A stretch of 64,000 nucleotides of DNA from Marinobacter sp. BW6 (GCF_008107725.1 NZ_VIRN01000064.1:1364001-1428000); one strand, 5' to 3'. Counted from the stretch's first letter, positions 20,028 to 32,531 are shown. Notes: generated from the sequence alone by a model not told the origin. Program-made: numbers and translations.

Positions 20028-20389
20028 TTACCGGTTACCTCCTCTTCTTCCGGAGCCGGCGATTTGTAGGGCTGTTTACCATCCACATGGTCGTCCTCGT
20101 TGTCTGCCAGGTTGCGCAGTGACAGTACGACAACGAACGCGGTCATGGCGAAGCCAATCACGATAGCAGTCAGTACCAGTGCCTGTGGCAGCGGGTCGGA
20201 ATAGCTCGCAGCGGTTCCGAGGACCGGTTGCTGGCCGGTCGCCAGGCGACCGCTGGAGAAGAGAAAAAGATTCACACCGTAGGACAGCATGGTGAGTCCC
20301 ACGACTACAGGAAAGGTGCGAGCCCGCAGAATCAGATAAACGCCGGATGCCGTCAGGGCACCAATGACCAGCGCAAAAACAAGCTCCAT
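20024..20389 (-). CDS. mrpC: Mrp antiporter subunit C (operon 2)
   Basis: 121 residues, NuoK-like with three helices: SGVYLILRARTFPVVVGLTMLSYGVNLFLF and DPLPQALVLTAIVIGFAMTAFVVVLSLR. A charged C-terminal tail (DNEDDHVDGKQPYKSPAPEEEEV) is longer than in operon 1. The start overlaps the stop of the fused mrpAB gene by one base (TAATG). Confidence 0.94.
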   Translation of the reverse strand: MELVFALVIGALTASGVYLILRARTFPVVVGLTMLSYGVNLFLFSSGRLATGQQPVLGTAASYSDPLPQALVLTAIVIGFAMTAFVVVLSLRNLADNEDDHVDGKQPYKSPAPEEEEVTGK

Positions 20390-23190
20390 TATGCACCCTC
20401 CTTTTTACTCTTTATGGCGGAATGGGGGGATATCCGGCCGATACTTACCAGCGCAAGCAGGGTAGCGCCGATCACGGTGAGATAGACGCCCAGGTCAAAG
20501 ATAAGGGCAGACGCGACCTCAAATTTGCCAACCACGGGCCAGGTTATGTAATCGAACGTGGAGGTCAGGAACGGATAGCCAAAGGCGAGGCTTCCGGCGC
20601 CTGCAACCGTTGCGAAGAGCAGGCCCAGGCCGATCACGTTGTGGTAGCGGAAAGTGATTCGGTCCTCGGTCCAGTTCATGCCGCTGGCAATGTACTGGAG
20701 GATAAGGGCAACCGAAGTGACCAGGCCGGCGATAAAGCCGCCACCGGGCAAATTGTGGCCCCGCAGGAAAATGAATGCGGATACCATCAGTGCCAGTGGC
20801 AGCATGGGTCGGGCAATCAACCGAAGCATCAACGGGTGGGAATCCCGCGTCCACGCATGGCCCTCGCCGTCGCTGGGCGGTGGCGTCAGGGCGGTGTCCT
20901 TGAGCATCGCGTAAATACCCAGGGCCGCAATGGCGAGAACGGTGATCTCGCCCAGGGTATCGAAGCCCCGGAAGTCCACCAGGATCACGTTGACCACATT
21001 GGTACCGCCACCGCCGGATTTGCTGTTTTCGAGGAAGAAATCAGAAATCGAGCTGAACGGTTGGGTCAGCATGGCCAGGGTGACCAGCGTCATGCCAATC
21101 CCGGCAACCGCCGCAATGGCAATATCCCGCAGCCGACGTTTCAGCGGTGTCTCGATTGGAGTCCATGCAGGCATGTAAAAGATCGCAAGCATCAGCAGAA
21201 CAATGGTCACGACTTCGACGGAAAGCTGTGTCATTGCGAGATCTGGTGCTGAGAAGCGGGCGAAAGCCAGAGCTACGATCAGGCCGACCACGCTCAGAAG
21301 AACAAGCGCATAGAACCGCTGCCGGTGCAGGATGGCTGTTGTCAGTGCACAGAGGATCAACAGACCGGCCGCGATCGCCGTTGGCATATCTACCGGGCTT
21401 AGCCCGTTTTCGCCAACAAAAATGCCAAGACCAAGAAGCGGCATGGCTGCGACCGCGATGGCGCTTACCAGGAGAAGCATGACGTATCGCTGAAGCGAGC
21501 CATTTTCGATGCGCGTGGTGAATCTGTTGGCCATATCGACAATTCGCAGGACCACCGCTTCAAACACCGCCTTCTCATCAATCTCCTTGAATCGGGCGTG
21601 GAAGTCGAAGAAGCGCTGACGCTGACTGTACATCAACAGACCACCGAAGAACGCGACAAAACTCATGATCAGCGGAAGGTTGAAGCCATGATAGACAGAA
21701 AGCGTGTAGTCCGGCACGTCGCCGCCGAGCGTGGCCGAGGCGGCGATATGGAGCAGAGGGCCGACAGAGATGGCAGGGAAAACACCGACCATGATGCAGG
21801 CAAACACCAGGATCTCAACCGGAAACTTCATGTAGCGAGGAGGCTCATGAGGTGGATAAATAGGAAGATCCACGGGCTTGCCGTTGAAGAACACATCGTG
21901 GACAAAGCGGGCCGAATACGCCACAGCGAAAATACCGGCGAGAGTGGCGACAATTGGTGGTAGCCAGGCCCAAAGCCCCGGCAGGTTCAACTCCAGTGAC
22001 TCGGCGAAGAACATCTCCTTGCTCAGGAAGCCGTTCAGCAAGGGGACACCGGCCATGGATGAAGCGGCCACCATGGCCAGGGTCGCGGTGTGGGGCATGT
22101 AGCGCCAGAGGCCGTTGATGCGGCGCATGTCCCGGGTGCCGGTCTCGTGATCGATAATCCCGGCCGCCATAAACAGAGAGGCTTTAAAGATGGCGTGGTT
22201 GATCACGTGGAAGACGGCGGCCACGGCGGCGAGCTGCGTGCCCATACCGAACAGAAGGGTGATCAGGCCCAGATGGCTCACCGTTGAGTGCGCCAGAAGT
22301 CCCTTAAGATCATGCTTGAACATGGCGACATAGGCGCCGATGAGCAGGGTGGCCATGCCGGTAAAGCTGACCATGTAGAACCACTGTTCCGTGCCTGCCA
22401 GGGCCGGATACAGCCGGGCCATGAGAAAGATACCGGCTTTGACCATGGTGGCCGAGTGCAGGTAGGCAGATACCGGGGTCGGCGCCTGCATGGCGTGCGG
22501 TAGCCAGAAATGGAACGGAAACTGGGCCGATTTGGTGAAGGCCCCGAGCAGAACCAGGGTAAGAGCGACCGGATACAGGGCATGGGCCTTGATCTGGTCA
22601 CCGGCCGCCAGAACATCATCGAGTTCGAAGCTGCCGACAATATTGCCGATGATCAGTATGCCGGCCAGCAGCGCGAGTCCACCGCCGCCGGTGACGGCAA
22701 GTGCCATCCGTGCGCCACGACGGGCGTCCTGTTTGTGGGTCCAGAAGCTGATCAGTAGGAACGAGGTCAGGCTGGTCAGCTCCCAGAAAATCATCATCAG
22801 GAGCAGGTTGCTTGAGAGCACGATGCCGAGCATGGAGCCCTTGAAGCACAGCAGCAGGGCGTAGAACTTGCCGACGTTTTCATGAGCCTTCAGGTAATAG
22901 CGGGCGTAGAGAATGATCAGCAGCCCGATAATCAGGATCAGCAGGGCGAACAGCAGGGAAAGCCCGTCCAGCCGGAAACTGAAGGAGAGCCCGAGGGCCG
23001 GCAGCCATTCGTAGCTGTGCAGAACCACGCCGCCACCGGCAAGCGTATCCCAATGCGGGAAAAGGGCTGCGAGTGCAATCAACGCGGGTACAGAAGATGC
23101 AACGGCAATCGCCGTTCTGCCGCCCTGGGCGAACAGGGGGGCGGCTATGGCGCCCAGAAAAGGCAGTAAAACAACCAGCGGTAGCGACAT
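20389..23190 (-). CDS. mrpA: Fused Mrp antiporter subunit AB (operon 2)
   Basis: 933 residues. Residues 1 to about 770 are MrpA: NuoL-like core with KSAQFPFHFWLPHAMQAPTPVSAYLHSATMVKAGIFLM and NHAIFKASLFMAAG, then the NuoJ-like extension ending FRGFDTLGEITVLAIAALGIYAML. From about residue 783 an MrpB domain follows in the same frame (FIFLRGHNLPGGGFIAGLVTSVALIL, SALIFDLGVYLTVIGATLLALVS). This fusion is the hallmark of six-gene group 2 Mrp operons. It is the first gene of its operon, preceded by a 353-base region with a possible leader ORF. Confidence 0.95.
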   Translation of the reverse strand: MSLPLVVLLPFLGAIAAPLFAQGGRTAIAVASSVPALIALAALFPHWDTLAGGGVVLHSYEWLPALGLSFSFRLDGLSLLFALLILIIGLLIILYARYYLKAHENVGKFYALLLCFKGSMLGIVLSSNLLLMMIFWELTSLTSFLLISFWTHKQDARRGARMALAVTGGGGLALLAGILIIGNIVGSFELDDVLAAGDQIKAHALYPVALTLVLLGAFTKSAQFPFHFWLPHAMQAPTPVSAYLHSATMVKAGIFLMARLYPALAGTEQWFYMVSFTGMATLLIGAYVAMFKHDLKGLLAHSTVSHLGLITLLFGMGTQLAAVAAVFHVINHAIFKASLFMAAGIIDHETGTRDMRRINGLWRYMPHTATLAMVAASSMAGVPLLNGFLSKEMFFAESLELNLPGLWAWLPPIVATLAGIFAVAYSARFVHDVFFNGKPVDLPIYPPHEPPRYMKFPVEILVFACIMVGVFPAISVGPLLHIAASATLGGDVPDYTLSVYHGFNLPLIMSFVAFFGGLLMYSQRQRFFDFHARFKEIDEKAVFEAVVLRIVDMANRFTTRIENGSLQRYVMLLLVSAIAVAAMPLLGLGIFVGENGLSPVDMPTAIAAGLLILCALTTAILHRQRFYALVLLSVVGLIVALAFARFSAPDLAMTQLSVEVVTIVLLMLAIFYMPAWTPIETPLKRRLRDIAIAAVAGIGMTLVTLAMLTQPFSSISDFFLENSKSGGGGTNVVNVILVDFRGFDTLGEITVLAIAALGIYAMLKDTALTPPPSDGEGHAWTRDSHPLMLRLIARPMLPLALMVSAFIFLRGHNLPGGGFIAGLVTSVALILQYIASGMNWTEDRITFRYHNVIGLGLLFATVAGAGSLAFGYPFLTSTFDYITWPVVGKFEVASALIFDLGVYLTVIGATLLALVSIGRISPHSAIKSKKEGA

Positions 23191-26617
<3,427 letters not shown>

Positions 26618-26632
26618 AAGGATTTAAAATCG

Positions 26633-26797
26633 TTAGCGGGCGGCTTTCAAGGCATTGGAAATCGCCTCGGCTTCCGCTTCAAGTACCTGACATCTAAAGC
26701 TGTTTCCCTGATGCAGTGCCTGCTCGATCTGCTTGCGCTTCATGTCGTATAGCTTGCTCAGAATGTCTGCCTGGCTTTGTCTGATTGGTGCGTTCAT
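26633..26797 (-). CDS. Small hypothetical protein, 54 residues
   Basis: ATG 26797 is preceded on the minus strand by GGGGAGGTCCGCC, a strong ribosome site. The 54 codons give a protein that reads as an amphipathic helical hairpin: MNAPIRQSQADILSKLYDMK at the start, a single Cys in FRCQVLE, then alternating Glu/Ala (EAEAEAISNALKAAR). No transmembrane segment. I do not recognise the family. It fills the gap between the CNNM gene (convergent, 15 bases away) and the GlxA-type regulator. Confidence 0.65.
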   Translation of the reverse strand: MNAPIRQSQADILSKLYDMKRKQIEQALHQGNSFRCQVLEAEAEAISNALKAAR

Positions 26798-26907
26798 GGC
26801 GGACCTCCCCATAGTGACACCTGTCGGTAATCTTTACGTTTCAGACCGGATATTGGCCTTCGCTGAAAACCAATGCATAAGCCGGGCCATCCAGGATAGC
26901 GCGGGCA

Positions 26908-27903
26908 TTACCTGACAAAGCGCGAGCGGTAGGCGCCCGGAGACAGTCCAGTATGTTTACGAAACAGCCGAGTAAACGAACTCACGTCTTCATACCCCAC
27001 TAACTGGGTGATTTCATCAATCGGTAACCGCGATTTCTCCAGATGCTGACGTGCAACCTCAATCCGCAGCAGCTGCAGGTATCCGGTTGGCGTGTCGCCG
27101 GTTGCCGCCTTGAAGCGGCGAATCAAAGAACGCTCGGTTAATCCGCCCAATAGGGCCAGACGTTGGAGGGTTACCGGTTCGCTGTAATGGCTGTCCAGCC
27201 AGTCCTGTAATTTCAGAATGGCAGCATCGGAGTGGTAACGCCGGGCCTGCAGGGCACTGTAGGGCGCCTGACTGGTCCGGCCGGCATCAATTACAAACGC
27301 TTTCGCCAGCTCCCGCGCGACCTGTGCCCCCGCATATCTTTCTACCAGGTAAATTCCCAGATCCCACCAGGCCATACCGCCCCCTGCACAGGCAATGTCG
27401 CCGTCCACCGTCACCAGCTTGTCCGGCTGCAGGTTCACAGTTGGGAAGCGCTGCCGGAACTGATGACTAAACCCCCAGTGAGTCGTCGCCAGACGACCAT
27501 CAAGCAGGCCTGCCTCGGCAAGCAAAAACGCCCCGGTGCAATTACTGGCCACCCGGACCTGCCCGGCGTCTGACGACCGAAACGCGCCGAGCCACTCAAT
27601 GAGTTCCGAATTCCCGGCCAGAACAACCTCGATCGGACCCCCAATAGTCGGGATCACCACCAGATCACTGCCGTCGCCACCCGGTAGCAGATCATTCCAG
27701 GCTCCGTCTGGCTGAATGGTCAGCCCGTTAATGCAGCGACAGGGGGCTCCGTCTTTCGTCAGAAGCCGGGTTGTGAACCGGGGTGTCGGCGCTTCATCGT
27801 TAATCCGCGCCCAGGTAACGCCGGCAAGTCGGAAAAGATCAATAATTCCGGTGATAGCACTGGCAAGTGCCCCGTCAAAACCGATAACAGAGACCGTTCG
27901 CAT
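26908..27903 (-). CDS. GlxA-family transcriptional regulator (DJ-1/PfpI + AraC HTH)
   Basis: 331 residues from ATG 27903. Residues 1 to about 195 form a DJ-1/PfpI-like class I glutamine amidotransferase-type domain (VSVIGFDGALASAITGI, VASNCTGAFLLAEAGLLDGRLATTHW), which in regulators serves as a sensor. The C-terminus has two AraC helix-turn-helix motifs (TERSLIRRFKAATGDTPTGYLQ and YEDVSSFTRLFRKHTGLSPGAYR). It is divergent from an acyl-CoA dehydrogenase/crotonase operon with 114 bases between the starts, suggesting it controls that operon. The inducer is unknown. Confidence 0.9.
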   Translation of the reverse strand: MRTVSVIGFDGALASAITGIIDLFRLAGVTWARINDEAPTPRFTTRLLTKDGAPCRCINGLTIQPDGAWNDLLPGGDGSDLVVIPTIGGPIEVVLAGNSELIEWLGAFRSSDAGQVRVASNCTGAFLLAEAGLLDGRLATTHWGFSHQFRQRFPTVNLQPDKLVTVDGDIACAGGGMAWWDLGIYLVERYAGAQVARELAKAFVIDAGRTSQAPYSALQARRYHSDAAILKLQDWLDSHYSEPVTLQRLALLGGLTERSLIRRFKAATGDTPTGYLQLLRIEVARQHLEKSRLPIDEITQLVGYEDVSSFTRLFRKHTGLSPGAYRSRFVR

Positions 27904-28017
27904 ACATTCTCCAAAGTAGGTCACCAGTGGCAATATTGACCATAATTATGTCATAAACGCCGGTTTCCAGAAAAAACCAGTTGTGAGAGGCTAATGACAA
28001 CAAACAGGAGACCAAGC

Positions 28018-29820
28018 ATGACCGACACCCTGATCGACCGCCGCGACCTGGCGTTCCAGCTCTACGAAGTTCTCGATACCGAAAACCTCACCACCCGCGA
28101 GCGCTTCAGCGAACACAACCGCGACACCTTCGATGCCGTCATTGAAACCGCCGACAAGATGGCCCGGGAAAAGTTTGCCACCCATAACAGCGCCGCCGAC
28201 AAGGACGAACCAAAGTTCGTCAACGGCCAGGTCGAGATGCTGCCGCAGGTCAAAGAAGCCTTTGATGCATACGCCCAGGCCGGCTTCATCGCCGGACGCT
28301 ATGACTATGAGCTGGGCGGCATGCAGTTGCCTGAATCGGTCATGGCCGCTTGCAATGGTTTCTTCACTGCGGCCAACCCGGGTACCGCGGGTTACCCGTT
28401 CCTCACCACCGCCGCCGCCAACCTGATCCGGGTTTTTGGCAACGACCAGCAAAAAGCCACCTTCCTGCCGAACATGCTCAGCGGTCGTTTCAGCGGCACC
28501 ATGGCCCTGACCGAGCCCCACGCCGGTTCCTCCCTCGCGGATATCCGGACTTCGGCGTCGCCCACAGATGAAGGCCACTACCTGATCAAGGGCGCGAAGA
28601 TTTATATCTCCGGTGGCGAGCAGTCCATCACTGACAACATCGTTCACATGGTGTTGGCCAAGATCAAAGGCGCGCCGGCGGGCGTGAAAGGTATCTCCCT
28701 GTTCATCGTGCCCAAGTTTCTGGTGGATGACGAAGGCAACCCTACAGAACGCAACGGCGTCAGCCTCGCTGGCCTGATTCACAAGCTGGGCTACCGCGGA
28801 ACCACCTCCACCGCCCTGAGCTTCGGTGATGATGCTCCCTGCCACGGCTATCTGGTTGGCGAACCTCATCAAGGCCTGAAGTACATGTTCCAGATGATGA
28901 ATGAGGCGCGGGTTGGCGTCGGATTCGGCGCTGCCGTAATCGGTTATCGTGGGTACATGCACAGCCTGGAATACGCCAAAGACCGGCTGCAGGGCCGCAA
29001 GGCCAGCGAGAAGAACCCGGAATCCCCACAGGTGCCTATCATTGATCACGCCGATGTCCGTCGTATGCTGCTGGCCCAGAAAGCCTACAGCGAGGGTGGT
29101 CTGGCTCTCTGCCTCTACGGCGCCCGACTGATGGATGACCAGCATACCCATCCGGACGAACAGAAGCGCCAGGAAGCCGGAAAGCTACTGGACCTGCTAA
29201 CTCCGGTCATCAAGGCCTGGCCATCCGAATACGGCCCCAAGGCCAACGACCTGGCCATTCAAGTCTATGGTGGCGCGGGTTACACCCGGGAGTATCCGGC
29301 GGAGCAATGCTGGCGTGACAACCGCCTGAACCCGATTCACGAGGGCACCAACGGTATCCAGGCCCTCGACCTGTTGGGTCGGAAGATCTGGCAGGATCAG
29401 AGCCACGGCCTGCAACTGCTGATGCAGGAAATGCAGGTGGATCTGCAGGCAGCCACCACCGATCGCTGCCAGCAGTGGGCGCTGTCTCTGAGCGAAACCC
29501 TGCAGCAGGCGGTAAAAGTCACCCAGAGTTTGGGTAAATCCCTCATGGAAGGCGACCCCGATAAAACCCTGGCCAACGCCTCCTGCTACCTGCACCTGTT
29601 CGGACACATTATGGTGGCCTGGATGTGGCTGCGTCAGGCCAACGCTGCAGCTCACGCCCTGGGTTCGGCGAACACCGATGACGAGCGCAACTTCTACCAG
29701 GGCAAACTGCAGGCGGCCCAGTACTTCTTCCACTGGGAGTTGCCAACAGTGGCTCAGGATCTGGTGCTGCTACGCAATCAGGACGATACCTGCCTGAACA
29801 TGAAATCGGAGTGGTTCTGA
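28018..29820 (+). CDS. Acyl-CoA dehydrogenase, extended type
   Basis: 600 residues, in the class of large acyl-CoA dehydrogenases with an additional C-terminal domain. Family signatures: GTMALTEPHAGSSLADIRT (FAD/substrate site), YRGTTSTALSFGDD, MMNEARVGVGFGAAVIGYRGY, and VYGGAGYTREYPAEQCWRDNRLNPIHEGTNGIQALDLLGRK. The residue aligned near YTREYPAEQ/HEGTNGIQ should carry the catalytic base region. ATG 28018 was chosen for the CAGGAG at 28005-28010. The stop overlaps the start of a crotonase gene by one base. Together they would oxidise an acyl-CoA and hydrate the enoyl-CoA; the substrate is not evident. Confidence 0.92.
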   Translation: MTDTLIDRRDLAFQLYEVLDTENLTTRERFSEHNRDTFDAVIETADKMAREKFATHNSAADKDEPKFVNGQVEMLPQVKEAFDAYAQAGFIAGRYDYELGGMQLPESVMAACNGFFTAANPGTAGYPFLTTAAANLIRVFGNDQQKATFLPNMLSGRFSGTMALTEPHAGSSLADIRTSASPTDEGHYLIKGAKIYISGGEQSITDNIVHMVLAKIKGAPAGVKGISLFIVPKFLVDDEGNPTERNGVSLAGLIHKLGYRGTTSTALSFGDDAPCHGYLVGEPHQGLKYMFQMMNEARVGVGFGAAVIGYRGYMHSLEYAKDRLQGRKASEKNPESPQVPIIDHADVRRMLLAQKAYSEGGLALCLYGARLMDDQHTHPDEQKRQEAGKLLDLLTPVIKAWPSEYGPKANDLAIQVYGGAGYTREYPAEQCWRDNRLNPIHEGTNGIQALDLLGRKIWQDQSHGLQLLMQEMQVDLQAATTDRCQQWALSLSETLQQAVKVTQSLGKSLMEGDPDKTLANASCYLHLFGHIMVAWMWLRQANAAAHALGSANTDDERNFYQGKLQAAQYFFHWELPTVAQDLVLLRNQDDTCLNMKSEWF

Positions 29821-30599
29821 TGGCTTTGGTTAACGTCGAAAAGAAGGGCCATATCCTGTTGATTGGTCTCAACCGCCCGGAAAAAATGAACGCCATGAAC
29901 CGCGAGATGTACCACCAGATCGCGGCGGCGTATTACCAGCTGGAAAATGACCCTGAGCTAAGGGTCGGCCTGATGTACGCTGAAGGCGACCACTTCACCA
30001 GCGGCCTGCAACTGGACGACTGGGCGGGCGTGTTTGCCAATGGCAAAGGCATCGAGCCGGGCGAGGGTGAACTGGACCCCTTCCATATTACCGGTCAGTC
30101 GCTGAGCAAACCTGTGGTCTTTGCCGCCCAGGGTATCTGTTTCACCTGCGGCGTTGAGATGATGCTGAACACCGACGTGCGAGTTGCGGCGAAAGGCACT
30201 CGCTTCGCGCAGCTGGAGGTAAGGCGCGGCATCTTTGCCTGCGGCGGCGCCACCATTCGCCTGCAGCGTGAAATCGGCTGGGGCAATGCCCAGCGTTACC
30301 TGCTGACTGGCGATGAGTGGACCGCCGATCAGGCGTATCAATGGGGGTTGATTCAGGAACTGGTGGAACCCGGCGAGCAGTTTAACGTCGCGTTGGAAAT
30401 TGCCGAGAAAATTGCCAGGGCGGCGCCACTGGGTGTCCAGGGCAGTCTTAAATCCTCAAAAATTGCTGTCAGCGAAGGGCAGGAGGCTGCGAAGCAGCGT
30501 TTGTTCCCGGATCTCCAGCCGGTTATGGCCAGTGAGGATGTCAAAGAAGGGATTCAGTCTTTCCTGGAGAGGCGAGAGGCGGTGTTCAAGGGCCGTTAG
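29820..30599 (+). CDS. Enoyl-CoA hydratase/isomerase (crotonase) family protein
   Basis: 259 residues, the standard crotonase length. ILLIGLNRPEKMNAMNREM starts the fold. The oxyanion-hole segment LMYAEGDHFTSGLQLDDWA matches the usual pattern; the second part FAAQGICFTCGVEMMLNTDVRVAAKGTRFAQLEVRRGIFACGG lacks a Glu where classical hydratases have the first catalytic acid, with Cys/Gly in the region instead, so hydration chemistry is not assured. A purely isomerase or other crotonase activity is possible. Translationally coupled to the upstream dehydrogenase (TGATG). Confidence 0.88.
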   Translation: MALVNVEKKGHILLIGLNRPEKMNAMNREMYHQIAAAYYQLENDPELRVGLMYAEGDHFTSGLQLDDWAGVFANGKGIEPGEGELDPFHITGQSLSKPVVFAAQGICFTCGVEMMLNTDVRVAAKGTRFAQLEVRRGIFACGGATIRLQREIGWGNAQRYLLTGDEWTADQAYQWGLIQELVEPGEQFNVALEIAEKIARAAPLGVQGSLKSSKIAVSEGQEAAKQRLFPDLQPVMASEDVKEGIQSFLERREAVFKGR

Positions 30600-30642
30600 G
30601 CTGTGCGCCTCAGCAGTAAGGACTGCCCCACCAGAACTGGCT

Positions 30643-30750
30643 GCGGCTGACCGATCACCCCTGCCGGGAGTGTGAGCAGCATGGATGCTGCGATCAAGCC
30701 CCCATGGATGGGTTTACGGCGTCTCCCGGCAGGGGTGATTGGTCGGCCGC
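30643..30750. repeat. Palindromic intergenic repeat, copy 2
   Basis: Inverted arms 30643-30670 and 30723-30750 match at 26 of 28 positions. The enclosed core is related to the reverse complement of the core at 729-781 (shared ...GGATG...CAAGC...GGATG...TTACGGCGT pattern). It lies between the convergent crotonase and alkB genes. Same possible terminator or repeat-element role as copy 1. Confidence 0.75.
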
Positions 30751-30798
30751 CTGCACTCGACCCTGAAGGTTGGGGCCCGAGCTGGCAGGCGGCTATAT

Positions 30799-32067
30799 TC
30801 AGGCAGCCTCGGATTTCCCGGATTCGCGGCGAGCCTTCGCTTCAGCCGCTACCTCAGCAGCGTAGTCCGCATACCTGGCCATCAGCTCCGCCTTCCGATC
30901 CGGATCCCAGTTGATTTTGCTCAGATCCCCCTCGTAGTGATCAATCACCCGCTTATCCATGGTTTCGTACCACCACTGGGGCAGATAGGCCGGCAGCAGC
31001 ATCGAGGCATAACCACCGGGTAACTGTGGTGCCTTCTCGAAATGCCTCAGAGCCTGGAAGCTGCGCTGAGGGTGAGCGTGATGGTCTGAATGCCGCTGCA
31101 GCTGATACAGGAACAAATTGGTCACAATGTGGTTGCTGTTCCAGCTATGCTCGGGCTGGGTGCGCTCGTACTGGCCGTTCTTGTCCTTCTGGCGCAGCAG
31201 GCCATAGTGCTCAATGTAGTTCACACTTTCCAGCAGGCTGGCACCATACACCGCCTGGGCCGCCAGGAAAGGAACCGCTCTCGGGCCGCAAACCAGAGTT
31301 GTTGCGCCAAAGAAGCCAGCGCTCATGGCCCAGCCTTGCAGCAGTTCGTTGTCCAGGCTCCAGAAATTCTTGCCTTTGCGGGCAAGCCTCGCCTTCTCGA
31401 TCTTGATGGACGATTTGATACCACCCACCACCGTACGCGGCAGGAACTTCCAGAAACTCTCCCCCATACGACTGCTGGCCGGATCCTCCGGCGTTGCCAC
31501 CCGTTTGTGATGGCCGAAGTTATGCTCGACAACGAAGTGGGTGTAGCCGGTGGGGGCGAGGGCTGCCATCGCCAGCAACTTGTTCAGTTTGTTGGATTTG
31601 TGGCCCAGCTCATGGGCCGTGTTGATCCCTACGCCATTGATGGCGCCAACTGTCAGCGTCAATCCTATCTTGTCGTCCAGCGGGGTGTTTTTGCGGCTGG
31701 CAAGCCAGGCACCCATAAAAGTCATGGCGTACTGGGTCGGAATAAACGCCTTCACGATCCGGTCGTAGTATTTGTCCTGCTCCAGTGTCTTGACAGCAGA
31801 CTCCGGTGGATTGCTCTGGTCCTCTCCAATAGCCCGGTCCAGGGCAGGAATGATGCCGTGCACCAGCGCCGGGCCGGTCCAGGCCAGGGCCTTCAGTTTT
31901 TTTGGGGCCACGGCGTAACCGGTCAGAGCGGCCAGTCCGATGCCCGGCAGAGCTGGGCCTAGTAACCACATGTAGCGTTTCGGGTCTTTCCATTTGCCAG
32001 TGGAGTCTTTTCCGGCAGGTGAAGTGATCTGGTTTGATTGCAGATGGTCTGGGGTTTTGGCGTTCAT
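30799..32067 (-). CDS. alkB: Alkane 1-monooxygenase
   Basis: 422 residues of the integral-membrane non-haem di-iron family. All histidine boxes are visible: HELGHK (His152, His156), EHNFGHHKR (His182, His186, His187), NYIEHYG (His287) and LQRHSDHHA (His326, His329, His330). About six membrane helices surround them. It hydroxylates the terminal carbon of n-alkanes using O2 and electrons delivered by rubredoxin. No rubredoxin, rubredoxin reductase or alcohol dehydrogenase gene is adjacent, so partners must lie elsewhere. A palindrome exactly fills the spacer of its likely promoter. Confidence 0.96.
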   Translation of the reverse strand: MNAKTPDHLQSNQITSPAGKDSTGKWKDPKRYMWLLGPALPGIGLAALTGYAVAPKKLKALAWTGPALVHGIIPALDRAIGEDQSNPPESAVKTLEQDKYYDRIVKAFIPTQYAMTFMGAWLASRKNTPLDDKIGLTLTVGAINGVGINTAHELGHKSNKLNKLLAMAALAPTGYTHFVVEHNFGHHKRVATPEDPASSRMGESFWKFLPRTVVGGIKSSIKIEKARLARKGKNFWSLDNELLQGWAMSAGFFGATTLVCGPRAVPFLAAQAVYGASLLESVNYIEHYGLLRQKDKNGQYERTQPEHSWNSNHIVTNLFLYQLQRHSDHHAHPQRSFQALRHFEKAPQLPGGYASMLLPAYLPQWWYETMDKRVIDHYEGDLSKINWDPDRKAELMARYADYAAEVAAEAKARRESGKSEAA

Positions 32068-32097
32068 TGTTCTCTCCCGTTCGGTGCGCGTATCTGA

Positions 32098-32126
32098 AAT
32101 TTATGTCGGACAATCCAACAATGCAA
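32098..32126 (-). promoter_or_regulatory. Candidate alkB promoter with operator-like palindrome in the spacer
   Basis: On the minus strand TTGCAT (-35-like) and TAAATT (-10-like) are separated by 17 bases. The spacer, 32104-32120, is an imperfect palindrome TGTTGGATTGTCCGACA (six of eight half-site bases pair symmetrically). It is 30-60 bases ahead of the alkB start. A regulator bound there would contact RNA polymerase directly. Confidence 0.4.
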
Positions 32127-32279
32127 CGGCCGTCCAGGATCGGTAAGAACCTTGGCTCGAAATGACAAATGGCATTTCTTTGGCAGAAAGCGGATTTCTG
32201 GGCCAGACTCAGCGAGGGCCCCGGCGTTATTCCGAGGCTCCCCAGATAAGAAGAGCTTGATCACAAGGAAGAATCAGCC

Positions 32280-32531
32280 ATGCCTAATCCTTCGTCTGCG
32301 ACCGCCTCGTACTCTGTTCAGGGGATACTTCGGGAGTACCTGTCTTCCGGCAGGCTCACTGAGGTGGTCTACCGGGACAGTGCCGGTCAGATCTGCATGG
32401 TTCATGATGTCATTCGCGACCTCTTCAGCCGGGCCGGTCGGGACTTTTTGCTGCTCGGGCGGGGTACCATGCTTCCGTTTGATCACGTGATTACCATTGA
32501 TGGCCAGTTGCTCTCTGACAGCGCCGGTTAA
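32280..32531 (+). CDS. Small hypothetical protein, possibly Sm-like/Rof-like fold
   Basis: 83 residues from ATG 32280, with AAGGAAG at 32268-32274 as ribosome site. The order GRLTEVVYRDSAGQICM, VHDVIRDLFSRAGRDFLLLGRGTMLPFDHVITIDGQ suggests a small beta-barrel: strand, helix with DLFSRAG, strand, and a closing IDGQL strand. The arrangement recalls Rof, the inhibitor of Rho, but sequence similarity is too faint for a firm call. It is divergent from alkB across 212 bases. Confidence 0.55.
   Translation: MPNPSSATASYSVQGILREYLSSGRLTEVVYRDSAGQICMVHDVIRDLFSRAGRDFLLLGRGTMLPFDHVITIDGQLLSDSAG

Noticed and set aside
27991-29151. 386-codon minus-strand ORF antisense to the acyl-CoA dehydrogenase gene
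   Set aside because: It lies wholly opposite a clear acyl-CoA dehydrogenase, has no domain signature and reflects the GC-rich codon use of that gene.
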